NCBI GenBank assembly: GCA_036503065.1
Contig: DASXXM010000484.1
Location: forward strand, 1-8,343
Length of the DNA: 8,343 nucleotides
Direction of reading: 5' to 3'
DNA from: DATEPR01 sp036503065
Lineage (GTDB): Bacteria; Actinomycetota; Actinomycetes; Mycobacteriales; Pseudonocardiaceae
The notes beneath the pieces are model-generated. The model saw only the letters and a program-made list of their open reading frames with translations. It was not told the origin of the DNA and searched no databases. Positions 1-5,893 of this stretch are shown here, in pieces. Position numbers and translations under genes: made by a program. How positions within the stretch are numbered: the stretch's first letter is position 1; each line of letters starts with the position of its first letter.

Positions 1-1
1 C

Positions 2-475
2 GACCTGACGGTCGCACTGGCAAGGGAGATGCTGGCACTGGCCGGTCTGTCCGACGTGGACCCGGCCGCGGTACTGGCCTCCGGCGAAGCCTACGAAACC
101 TGGTGCCGCATGATCACCGCACAGGGCGGCGACCCGGCAGCTCCCCTGCCCACCGCCGATGCGGTACGCACGATCGAGTCACCGGCGGACGGAATCCTCA
201 CCCGCCTCGACGCGTATCCGGTCGGCATCGCGGCCTGGCGCCTCGGTGCGGGCCGAGCACGCAAGGAGGACCCGGTGGATCACGCGGCCGGCGTCCGGTG
301 CCTGGCCCACCCCGGTGCCCGAATAACCAAGGGCCAGCCCCTGTTCGAACTGCACACGAACAACCCGGATGCGCTACCCGCGGCGATGGCCGCGCTCGCC
401 GAGAGCTGGGAGATCGGTGAGACAACCCCAGAACCGACGGACCTGGTCCTGGATGTCATCAGAAGCCCTCGCTGA
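2..475 (+). CDS. deoA: Thymidine phosphorylase, C-terminal part (5' end outside window)
   Basis: Thymidine phosphorylase converts thymidine and phosphate to thymine and 2-deoxyribose-1-phosphate in cytosolic pyrimidine salvage. Only the last 157 residues are present; the family is usually about 430 residues long, so the glycosyltransferase-like core is missing here. The frame is open from base 2 and begins DLTVALAREMLALAG, which resembles the family's helix before the hinge. The C-terminal domain follows: IESPADGILTRLDA, then a Gly/Arg/Lys/Asp stretch (GAGRARKEDPVDHAAGV), then GQPLFELHTNN. This order is typical of the pyrimidine nucleoside phosphorylase C-terminal domain. The methionine at base 29 is internal and not the start. 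The gene converges on the propeller gene with 29 bp between stops. An adenosine deaminase gene further right fits a salvage locus. Pyrimidine-nucleoside phosphorylase (pdp) is the alternative family name. Confidence 0.9.
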   Translation, partial: DLTVALAREMLALAGLSDVDPAAVLASGEAYETWCRMITAQGGDPAAPLPTADAVRTIESPADGILTRLDAYPVGIAAWRLGAGRARKEDPVDHAAGVRCLAHPGARITKGQPLFELHTNNPDALPAAMAALAESWEIGETTPEPTDLVLDVIRSPR

Positions 476-504
476 TCCACAGTGGACCTTTGGCGGCCGG
501 TCGT

Positions 505-1752
505 TCAGCCGGTGACGGCATGGGCGGTGGGTGGGTCGGCGGGCTGTACGAGCAGCAGTGTGCCGTCCACTGTCGGTGGCACCTGCACGAACGTCGGCAT
601 GGCGGTCTGCCAGGCGGCTGTGCCGGTGGTCAGGTCGTAGGCCAGCAACGGCGCCTGAGTACCGACCTGGTTTCCGACGGTCTGCACGATCGCATGTGAA
701 CCGACGGTGATCACCTTTTGGGCGCCCGCCGGTCGAGTCCCCAGGTCGACCTGCCAGCGGACCGTGCCGCTGCGGGTTGTCCTGTCGACGAGTTGGACGT
801 TCGGATAGCCGTGGACGCCGCCCTCGATGCTGATGACGTCCTGCGCCAGCAGCGCTGGTGTGGTGCCGATGTAGATGGCCGTGTCAACCTGCCACCGTGG
901 TTTGCCGGTGACCGGGTCGAGCAGAAACAGCGCGCGCCGCGGGGTGTAGGAGGCGACGAGGATGCCCTGCGCCGCGGCGGTGAGTACGGTCAACGGCCCG
1001 CCCTGGTCCAACCGCCACAGCGTCCTGCCGGTTGCCGGGTTGACCGCGGTGAGCGCGGTGGAGTTGCTGCCGCCCTGCATGGCACTGGTCACCAGCACGA
1101 CACCGGCCGCTACCCGCACGATCGGTACCGCGGGCAGTCCGGCGGCGCGCCACGCACGGCGGCCGGTGCGGTCATCGAACCCGGACAGGGTGCCGGCCTG
1201 CCCGGCCACGACGAGCCCGTCGACGGCGCCCACGCTCGGTGCCGTGACGCCGCCGGTCGACCAGCGCCGGTGCCCGTCGGCGAGGTCGACCACCTCGAGG
1301 GTTTGGTCGGTGTGCAACAGGGCCAGTCCGCCGTCGACGGTGGGCGTCGGCACGCCGAGGACACCGGGCATCGGTGCCGACCAGCGGACGGCTCCGTCGG
1401 CGGTGTTCAGCCCGGCCAGCAGCGGATGCGGGCCGGTCTGGTCGACGAGCACGACGAGGGTGCCCTGCCACAACCACATCCCCGACACGCTGGAGCCTCT
1501 CGTCCACTGCCAGGACGGTCGCCCGGTATCGGTCGCGATCGCGTACACCGTGTCGTCCTGCGCGAAGTAGGCCGTCGGCCCGTCGGCGATGGCCGGCAGG
1601 TTCACCGTGATCGTGTTGCCGCGCGTTGCCAGCGGCGTGCGCCACCGAATACGGCCGCCGGCCTCCACCGCGACGGCCCACGCTGTGCGCGGCGCACCGC
1701 AACCTGATGCCATCATCACCACCGCGACCAAGTCCTGCGCGACCCCGACCAA
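505..1752 (-). CDS. PQQ-like beta-propeller repeat protein, possible lipoprotein (start uncertain)
   Basis: This 415-residue frame is built of repeats ending in a D-x-x-[TS]/[DA]-G-x-x-x-W pattern: ATDTGRPSW (73-81), NTADGAVRW (116-124), DLADGHRRW (156-164), DDRTGRRAW (193-201), NPATGRTLW (238-246), DPVTGKPRW (279-287), TTRSGTVRW (325-333) and DLTTGTAAW (373-381), plus GGRIRW near residue 37. That indicates a roughly eight-bladed PQQ-type propeller of the BamB/outer-membrane-dehydrogenase fold. Such domains usually act as scaffolds and do not show that PQQ is bound. An ASGC lipobox-like motif puts a candidate lipidated cysteine at residue 18 of the longest reading. The start is doubtful: the first possible codon is TTG at 1752, with no Shine-Dalgarno and inside the loop of a stem-loop. 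GTG at 1722, with AGGA 10 nt upstream, would remove any signal peptide. An in-frame stop at 1822-1824 rules out a start further upstream. It lies 69 nt downstream of the coiled-coil gene on the same strand. Confidence 0.8.
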   Translation of the reverse strand: MVGVAQDLVAVVMMASGCGAPRTAWAVAVEAGGRIRWRTPLATRGNTITVNLPAIADGPTAYFAQDDTVYAIATDTGRPSWQWTRGSSVSGMWLWQGTLVVLVDQTGPHPLLAGLNTADGAVRWSAPMPGVLGVPTPTVDGGLALLHTDQTLEVVDLADGHRRWSTGGVTAPSVGAVDGLVVAGQAGTLSGFDDRTGRRAWRAAGLPAVPIVRVAAGVVLVTSAMQGGSNSTALTAVNPATGRTLWRLDQGGPLTVLTAAAQGILVASYTPRRALFLLDPVTGKPRWQVDTAIYIGTTPALLAQDVISIEGGVHGYPNVQLVDRTTRSGTVRWQVDLGTRPAGAQKVITVGSHAIVQTVGNQVGTQAPLLAYDLTTGTAAWQTAMPTFVQVPPTVDGTLLLVQPADPPTAHAVTG

Positions 1753-1771
1753 CCAGGGAGTCGCGCAGGAC
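1732..1771 (-). terminator. 12-bp perfect stem-loop between coiled-coil and propeller genes
   Basis: GTCCTGCGCGAC (1732-1743) and its exact reverse complement GTCGCGCAGGAC (1760-1771) flank a 16-nt loop. It sits 51 nt past the stop of the coiled-coil gene on the transcribed - strand. No U-tract follows, which is common for actinobacterial terminators. It overlaps the first possible start codon of the propeller gene, so it may instead control that gene's translation, or be an operator. The symmetry is seen directly; the terminator role is inferred. Confidence 0.5.
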
Positions 1772-1821
1772 GACGATCCGAACGGGCGCGGGAGCCGCGC
1801 GCGGCCGGGCCGATGTGACTG

Positions 1822-3063
1822 TCAGGCGCCTTCAGCGATGTCGTCGGCGAGGTCGAGCTCCTTGCCGTTCGCCTTGCCGGACTGCTTCGGCCGACTGGCC
1901 CGACGCTGCTGCCGAGGCAGTGCGGTGGGCGGCGGAGGGGAAGTTGGCCCGCCGCCGCCGAGGATCAGCTCGGCGAAGGTGGCCATGGCTTCGTCCAACT
2001 GGCCGGCATTGCGGCGCTCGGATTCTTCGTTCGCGTCGCGTACCAGGGAGACGAGCGAGTCGGTGTCCGGACGTGCGGTGACCGTGCCGCGCACCTGCTG
2101 GAGACCCTGTTCCACACTGGTGGACAGCTCGCCGAGCCGGCCGCCGATGCCGCTCTCCACCGCGTCCAGTCGCGCTGCCATCGCGTCCAGGCGGCTGGTG
2201 ACCTGCTCCAGGCGCTCGGTCAGGCCGACCAACCGGTCGGTCGGGTCCAGTGCGGCGCGGGACTCCTCGACGCGGTTGACCACCTGGTCGCGTGCTGCCT
2301 CGATGCCGGCGCGCACGGTTGCCTTGGTGTCGTCGATGTTGTCGCGCAAGGTGATGCCGGTTTCCGCGAGCTTGCCGGCCAGTGCGTCGTGTGCCTGGGT
2401 GAACCTGCCGTGCAGCGTCTCGGATGCCTTGTCCACCGACGTGCCGACCGCGGCCGTCGACTCGGTGACCGACCGGTAGAGCGCCTCGCGGGTGCCGTCG
2501 AGGTGCTCGTGCACGCCCTCGCCGACCTCGTCGACCCGGCCGCGTAGCGCGGTCTCCAGCACGTCCAGCCGCTCGCGCAGCGGTACGTGCACCTCGCGCG
2601 GCAGTGCGTCCAGCTTGCCGTCCTGCTTGTCCAGGTGGCCGTGGACCTCGTCGATGCGCTTGTGGATGCCGGACAGCTTGTCCTCGAGGCCGTCCATCCG
2701 GCCCGCGACGCCCTCGAACCGGCCGGACACGCCGTCAAGGCGGCCGTCCAGTTGGGCGAACGGCTTGGCCAGCTTGTCGACCATCGAGTCGACGGAGCGG
2801 CCGAGCGCGGCGATGGCGGTGTCCTGGGCCTCCAGCTTGGCAAGGGCCTCGTCGACACGTTCGGCCAGCACGCTGACCTCGGTCCGGTCCGGCAGCTCGG
2901 ACAGGCGCTTACGCACCGCGCCGAGGGACTCCACCGGTTGCAGACGCGCGTGGATTTCGTCCAGCGCGTCGAATATCTGTTGCTGTTCGCTCTCGCGCAC
3001 TTCGGCCGCACGGTTGAGCATGTTGCGCATGCGGTCGAAAGACATCGTGTTGTTCTCGGTCAC
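1822..3063 (-). CDS. Long coiled-coil protein of unknown function
   Basis: This 413-residue protein is dominated by predicted helix and coiled coil (about 20-365). Polar heptads or 11-mers with recurring LD, RLD and VDE steps are clear, for example QLDGRLDGVSGRFEGVAGRM at 104-123 and TSRLDAMAARLDAVESGIG at 289-307. This resembles the amphipathic repeats of apolipoprotein-like or chemoreceptor-like helices, although no signalling hairpin is visible. No signal peptide or membrane helix is seen. Residues 369-413 form a disordered tail: GGGG, a PPPP run, a basic patch (RQQRRASRPKQSGK) and an acidic end (DLADDIAEGA). The GTG start at 3063 is supported by GAAGG 9 nt upstream; an ATG six codons in has only a weak GAGAA-like site. 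Upstream is the divergent add gene, downstream the propeller gene. A structural, polar-growth or membrane-associated role is possible but unproven. Confidence 0.85.
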   Translation of the reverse strand: MTENNTMSFDRMRNMLNRAAEVRESEQQQIFDALDEIHARLQPVESLGAVRKRLSELPDRTEVSVLAERVDEALAKLEAQDTAIAALGRSVDSMVDKLAKPFAQLDGRLDGVSGRFEGVAGRMDGLEDKLSGIHKRIDEVHGHLDKQDGKLDALPREVHVPLRERLDVLETALRGRVDEVGEGVHEHLDGTREALYRSVTESTAAVGTSVDKASETLHGRFTQAHDALAGKLAETGITLRDNIDDTKATVRAGIEAARDQVVNRVEESRAALDPTDRLVGLTERLEQVTSRLDAMAARLDAVESGIGGRLGELSTSVEQGLQQVRGTVTARPDTDSLVSLVRDANEESERRNAGQLDEAMATFAELILGGGGPTSPPPPTALPRQQRRASRPKQSGKANGKELDLADDIAEGA

Positions 3064-3099
3064 GGCAACAAGCCTTCGTCCGTGGGGAGGGGAGACCCG

Positions 3100-3130
3100 A
3101 GCCTAGCCACTGCCAGGTTGCGCCCAGCAA
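3100..3130 (-). promoter_or_regulatory. Candidate promoter of the coiled-coil gene
   Basis: On the - strand, TTGCTG (3130-3125) is followed after 19 nt by TAGGCT (3105-3100), which fits the actinobacterial TANNNT -10 pattern. Transcription would start near 3093, leaving a leader of about 30 nt that contains the GAAGG ribosome binding site. The -35 match is modest and the spacer slightly long. Confidence 0.3.
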
Positions 3131-3159
3131 ACACCCCGGTCGTTGGTCATGTTTGGGCA

Positions 3160-3182
3160 CCCCCAGTTGGCCCAACTGGGGG
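3160..3182. promoter_or_regulatory. 23-bp palindrome, candidate operator
   Basis: CCCCCAGTTGG (3160-3170), a single central C, then CCAACTGGGGG (3172-3182): a perfect dyad with 11-bp arms. The one-base centre is too tight for an RNA hairpin at full arm length, so a binding site for a dimeric regulator is more natural than a terminator. It lies about 55 bp upstream of the candidate coiled-coil -10 box and about 240 bp upstream of add. The regulator is unknown. Confidence 0.5.
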
Positions 3183-3339
3183 GAACGACCGGCGCAAATG
3201 GCCTAGTTGATCTCTGCTGGGCCGCGCGCTGGCAACCCGATCACTGGTCGAGTGAGCTCCGTACGATCAGTCGATCGCTCCCTGCCGCTGAATTGACCAC
3301 TTGTCCCTGCCCCGACTCGCCCAATCGGGTGGTCTTTCA

Positions 3340-3358
3340 GGCGCGTACGTAACGCGCC
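3340..3358. promoter_or_regulatory. 19-bp inverted repeat upstream of add
   Basis: GGCGCGT (3340-3346), ACGTA, then ACGCGCC (3352-3358) form perfect 7-bp arms around a 5-nt centre. The centre is about 75 bp upstream of the add start and about 65 bp upstream of its candidate -10 box, a position suited to an activator or repressor site. A hairpin is also possible. Confidence 0.4.
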
Positions 3359-3412
3359 ACGGGGAGCGTACCGGCTCATGATCTTCCGTCCCGGGATTTC
3401 CGACCCGCGCGG

Positions 3413-3424
3413 TACCGTGTCGCC
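3413..3424 (+). promoter_or_regulatory. -10-like box for a leaderless add transcript
   Basis: TACCGT (3413-3418) fits TANNNT and is followed after 6 nt by the add ATG, the spacing expected when transcription starts at the initiation codon. No Shine-Dalgarno sequence precedes this ATG, which supports a leaderless mRNA. No clear -35 hexamer was found. Confidence 0.4.
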
Positions 3425-4528
3425 ATGTCGAATTCGGTTGCCGTGCCACTGACTCCGGCCGCCCTGCGCGCCGCCCCGAAAGTGCTGCTGCACGACCATC
3501 TGGACGGCGGGCTGCGGCCGGCGACGGTGATCGAACTGGCGGACGCCACCGGCTACCGCGGCCTGCCGGCCACTGAGCCGGCCGAGCTCGGTCGGTGGTT
3601 CGCGGCCGCGGCGGACTCCGGTTCGCTCGTCCGCTATCTGGAGACGTTCGCGCACACCTGCGCAGTGCTCCAGGACGAGGCCGCCCTGGTGCGAGTGGCC
3701 AGCGAGTGCGCGCAGGACCTGGCCGAGGACGGCGTCGTCTACGCCGAGGTGCGCTACGCGCCGGAACTGCACGTGGAGCGGGGCCTCACCCTGGACGCGG
3801 TGGTCCAGGCGGTGCAGGAGGGGTTCCGCACCGGCGAACGGCTGGCCGCCGCGGCGGGCCGTCGGATCCGGATCGGCACGCTGCTGTGCGCGATGCGGCA
3901 GAACGCCCGTTCGATGGAGATCGCGGAGCTCGCCGTGCGCTACCGGGACGTGGGCGTGGTCGGGTTCGACATCGCGGGCCCGGAGGCCGGCTACCCGCCC
4001 ACCAGGAACCTGGACGCGTTCGAGTACCTGCGGCAGCAGAACGCGCACTTCACCATCCATGCCGGCGAAGCGTTCGGGCTGCCGTCCATCTGGGAGGCGA
4101 TCCAGCACTGCGGCGCGGAGCGGCTCGGCCACGGAGTGCGGATCGTGGACGACATCAAGGTGGGCCCGGACGGTTCGGTGCAGTTGGGCCGGCTGGCCGG
4201 TTACGTGCGGGACCGGCGCATTCCGCTGGAGATGTGCCCGTCCTCGAATCTGCAGACCGGTGCCGCCACATCCATTGCCGAACATCCGATCGGCCTGCTC
4301 ACCAGGCTGCGGTTCCGGGTTACCGTGAACACCGACAACCGGTTGATGAGCCATTGTTCGATGACCAGCGAGTTCGCCGCGCTCGTCGACATCTTCGGTT
4401 ACGGCTGGGCCGATCTGCGCTGGTTCACGGTCAACGCGATGAAGTCGGCGTTCGTGGGTTTCGACGAGCGGCTGGACATCATCAACAAGGTCGTCAAGCC
4501 CGCCTATGCCGAACTGATCGGCGACTGA
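3425..4528 (+). CDS. add: Adenosine deaminase
   Basis: This cytosolic Zn-dependent enzyme hydrolyses adenosine or deoxyadenosine to inosine or deoxyinosine in purine salvage. The 367-residue protein has the full amidohydrolase signature. HDHLDGGLR at 23-31 gives metal ligands H23 and H25. The substrate-loop segment VVGFDIAGPEAG is present. HAGE at 212-215 gives ligand H212 and general acid E215. RLGHG gives H236, CPSSNLQT follows, and TVNTDN gives ligand D304. The residue after D304 is Asn (N305) where mammalian enzymes have a second Asp; I recall NTDN as usual in actinobacterial homologues, so I do not read it as loss of activity. The ATG start lacks a Shine-Dalgarno but has a well-placed -10-like box, suggesting a leaderless mRNA. 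The length is typical of actinobacterial forms. The deoA end to the left is a functional neighbour, and the MFS gene follows after 107 bp. Confidence 0.95.
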   Translation: MSNSVAVPLTPAALRAAPKVLLHDHLDGGLRPATVIELADATGYRGLPATEPAELGRWFAAAADSGSLVRYLETFAHTCAVLQDEAALVRVASECAQDLAEDGVVYAEVRYAPELHVERGLTLDAVVQAVQEGFRTGERLAAAAGRRIRIGTLLCAMRQNARSMEIAELAVRYRDVGVVGFDIAGPEAGYPPTRNLDAFEYLRQQNAHFTIHAGEAFGLPSIWEAIQHCGAERLGHGVRIVDDIKVGPDGSVQLGRLAGYVRDRRIPLEMCPSSNLQTGAATSIAEHPIGLLTRLRFRVTVNTDNRLMSHCSMTSEFAALVDIFGYGWADLRWFTVNAMKSAFVGFDERLDIINKVVKPAYAELIGD

Positions 4529-4532
4529 CCGG

Positions 4533-4560
4533 CGCCCACGATGTGACGCCCACGATATGA
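4533..4560. repeat. Two tandem 14-bp direct repeats after add
   Basis: CGCCCACGATGTGA (4533-4546) is followed immediately by CGCCCACGATATGA (4547-4560), identical at 13 of 14 positions. A third, partial copy (CGCCC) begins at 4562. The repeats lie just past the add stop codon and upstream of the candidate MFS promoter elements. They could be paired regulator sites or a small slippage duplication. Confidence 0.6.
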
Positions 4561-4567
4561 ACGCCCG

Positions 4568-4597
4568 TTGCACTGCGGCACCTTGGTCGCTTACCGT
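4568..4597 (+). promoter_or_regulatory. Candidate promoter upstream of the MFS gene
   Basis: TTGCAC (4568-4573), an 18-nt spacer and TACCGT (4592-4597), the same -10 hexamer as the one before add. Transcription would start near 4603-4605, giving a leader of about 30 nt that includes the dyads at 4617-4631. The competing candidate is the TATAAT at 4622-4627. Confidence 0.35.
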
Positions 4598-4631
4598 CCA
4601 TTATGCAGGACAGTAGTCCCATATAATGGGA
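4598..4631 (+). promoter_or_regulatory. Overlapping dyads covering TATAAT and the MFS ribosome binding site
   Basis: Two symmetries overlap here. The larger pairs CCATTAT (4598-4604) with ATAATGG (4623-4629) and, inside it, GGAC (4608-4611) with GTCC (4616-4619) around AGTA; the two halves agree at 11 of 14 positions. The smaller is TCCCAT-ATA-ATGGGA (4617-4631). A perfect TATAAT -10 hexamer (4622-4627) lies in the dyads, but no good -35 is spaced from it. Both dyads reach into GGGAGG (4628-4633), the transporter's Shine-Dalgarno. This may be an operator over a promoter or an RNA element masking the ribosome binding site. Confidence 0.45.
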
Positions 4632-4635
4632 GGCG

Positions 4636-5817
4636 ATGGTGGCGGGTCGGCGTCGTTGGGTGATCCTCGCCGTCGGTCTCGCCGCCCAACTGGCCACCTT
4701 CTCCTTTGTCTATGGCGTTGCGTTCCTGGTGCCCGCCATGCGGTCGGCCCAGCACCTGTCCCTCGCGCAGGCCGGCCTCGTGGTGTCCGCGCCGACCGTC
4801 GGCCTGCTGCTCACGTTGATCGCCTGGGGCGCGGCCGCCGATCGGTACGGCGAGCGCGGCGTGATCCTGCTCGGTCTGGCCGGCTGCGGGACACTGGTTG
4901 TCATCGCGGCCACGGCGACCCACACCATGACCGGGTTCGTGCTGCTATTGGGGTTGGCCGGCGCGTTCGGCGCCTCGGTGAACGCGGCCAGCGGCCGAGT
5001 GGTGATGGGCTGGTTCGCGGCAGGCGAGCGCGGTGTCGCCATGAGCGTCCGGCAGACGGCGCAGCCACTCGGTGTCGCGGTCGCCGCGATCTCCCTGCCC
5101 GCACTGGCCCATGGTGCCGACTTCCGCACCGCGCTCCTGCTGCCGGCCGCGTTGTGCCTGGCCTGCGCGGTGGCGGTGCTGCTGCTCGTGGTTGATCCAC
5201 CCCGGCCGACTTCGGCGACCGGGGTTGTGGCCGTGTCGCCGTACCGGTCGCCGACGCTGTGGCGGGTACACGGCGCCAGCGCGATGCTGGTCGTCCCGCA
5301 GTTCGCGATCTCGGCGTTCGGCCTGGAATACCTGGTTGCCGCGCAGCACTGGGCGGCCATGACGGCAGGCGCGTTCCTGGCCGCGATCCAGGTCGCCGGG
5401 GCCGTCGGCCGACTCGGTTCCGGCTACTGGTCCGACCGGGTGGGCAGCCGACTGCGGCCGATGCGCCTGTTGGCCGTGGCCAGCGCGGGCGTGATGCTGC
5501 TGGCCGCGCTGGGGGACCGCACGTCGTCGTGGCTGGTGGTCGCGGCCATCGCGGTCGGCGCGGTGATCACGGTCGCCGACAACGGCCTCGGCTACACCGC
5601 GACGGCGGAGATCGCCGGGCCGGCCTGGGCTGGTCGCGCCCTTGGCGCGCAGAACACCGGACAGAACGTGATCGCCGCGCTGACTCCGCCGGCACTGGGC
5701 CTGCTGATCGGCTGGGGCGGCTACGCCACCGCGTTCGCCTGCGCGGCGATCTGCCCGCTGGTGGCCATCGTGCTGACGCCGGTCCGAGCGGAAACCGTGA
5801 CACGTCAATGGGTCTGA
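4636..5817 (+). CDS. Major facilitator superfamily transporter
   Basis: A 393-residue polytopic membrane protein with about 12 predicted helices in two halves, split by a loop near 187-213. Motif A of the family is present after helix 2 as GAAADRYGERG (65-75, D69/R70) and repeated in the C-terminal half as GYWSDRVGSR (263-272, D267/R268). Helix 1 starts right after the basic GRRRW N-terminus. The order and size fit a drug/metabolite or anion/organic-acid type MFS permease, but substrate cannot be read from sequence. GGGAGG at 4628-4633 is only 2 nt from the ATG at 4636. GTG at 4639 has a 5-nt spacer from GGAGG and may be the real start; ATG would suit a leaderless mRNA from TATAAT. It follows add by 107 bp on the same strand. 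Nucleoside, base or ribose-related transport is a guess from position only. Confidence 0.88.
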   Translation: MVAGRRRWVILAVGLAAQLATFSFVYGVAFLVPAMRSAQHLSLAQAGLVVSAPTVGLLLTLIAWGAAADRYGERGVILLGLAGCGTLVVIAATATHTMTGFVLLLGLAGAFGASVNAASGRVVMGWFAAGERGVAMSVRQTAQPLGVAVAAISLPALAHGADFRTALLLPAALCLACAVAVLLLVVDPPRPTSATGVVAVSPYRSPTLWRVHGASAMLVVPQFAISAFGLEYLVAAQHWAAMTAGAFLAAIQVAGAVGRLGSGYWSDRVGSRLRPMRLLAVASAGVMLLAALGDRTSSWLVVAAIAVGAVITVADNGLGYTATAEIAGPAWAGRALGAQNTGQNVIAALTPPALGLLIGWGGYATAFACAAICPLVAIVLTPVRAETVTRQWV

Positions 5818-5837
5818 GGCCCGCGCAACCGATCCGC

Positions 5838-5848
5838 CCCCGTTGGGG
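5838..5848 (+). terminator. Weak hairpin after the MFS gene
   Basis: CCCC (5838-5841), loop GTT, GGGG (5845-5848), followed by TT, 20 nt past the MFS stop. The stem is short, so this is at best a weak terminator. It is the only stem-loop noted between the MFS gene and the convergent YbaB-like gene. Confidence 0.25.
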
Positions 5849-5893
5849 TTCATACGGCTATGGAAGACACACAATCGGTCTCAGGAGGGAGTC

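Larger units (their letters stand above)
3064..3424. other. 361-bp divergent intergenic region
   Basis: This gene-free spacer separates the - strand coiled-coil gene from the + strand add gene. It contains an 11-bp-arm palindrome (3160-3182), a 7-bp-arm inverted repeat (3340-3358), a small CGATC/GATCG dyad (3264-3277), a candidate promoter for the coiled-coil gene and a -10-like box for add. No convincing ORF or RNA gene was seen in it. Confidence 0.7.

Noticed and set aside
474..488. Dyad TCCAC-A-GTGGA just after the deoA stop as a terminator
   Set aside because: The one-base centre leaves only about three usable RNA base pairs, and no U-tract follows.
718..1707. Long + strand open frame opposite the propeller gene
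   Set aside because: It is Arg/Gly/Pro-rich with no family features and lies opposite a well-supported repeat protein; high-GC DNA routinely leaves such frames open.
505..1752. Propeller protein as a PQQ-dependent dehydrogenase
   Set aside because: Only the propeller repeats are present; at 415 residues it is too short, and I see no dehydrogenase active-site or cofactor-ligand signature.
1589..2479. + strand open frame overlapping the coiled-coil and propeller genes
   Set aside because: Ser/Arg-rich low-complexity translation, antisense to two better-supported genes and crossing their boundary.
4334..4339. Asp-Asn instead of Asp-Asp at the metal site of adenosine deaminase as a sign of inactivity
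   Set aside because: All zinc ligands and the catalytic Glu are intact, and NTDN is, to my knowledge, the ordinary form in actinobacterial homologues.
3203..4573. 456-codon - strand open frame opposite add
   Set aside because: The + strand encodes an unmistakable adenosine deaminase; the antisense product is His/Arg/Gly-rich and resembles no protein family.
4945..5874. - strand open frame opposite the MFS gene
   Set aside because: Arg/Gly/His-rich translation; the opposite strand has clear membrane helices and two MFS motif A copies.
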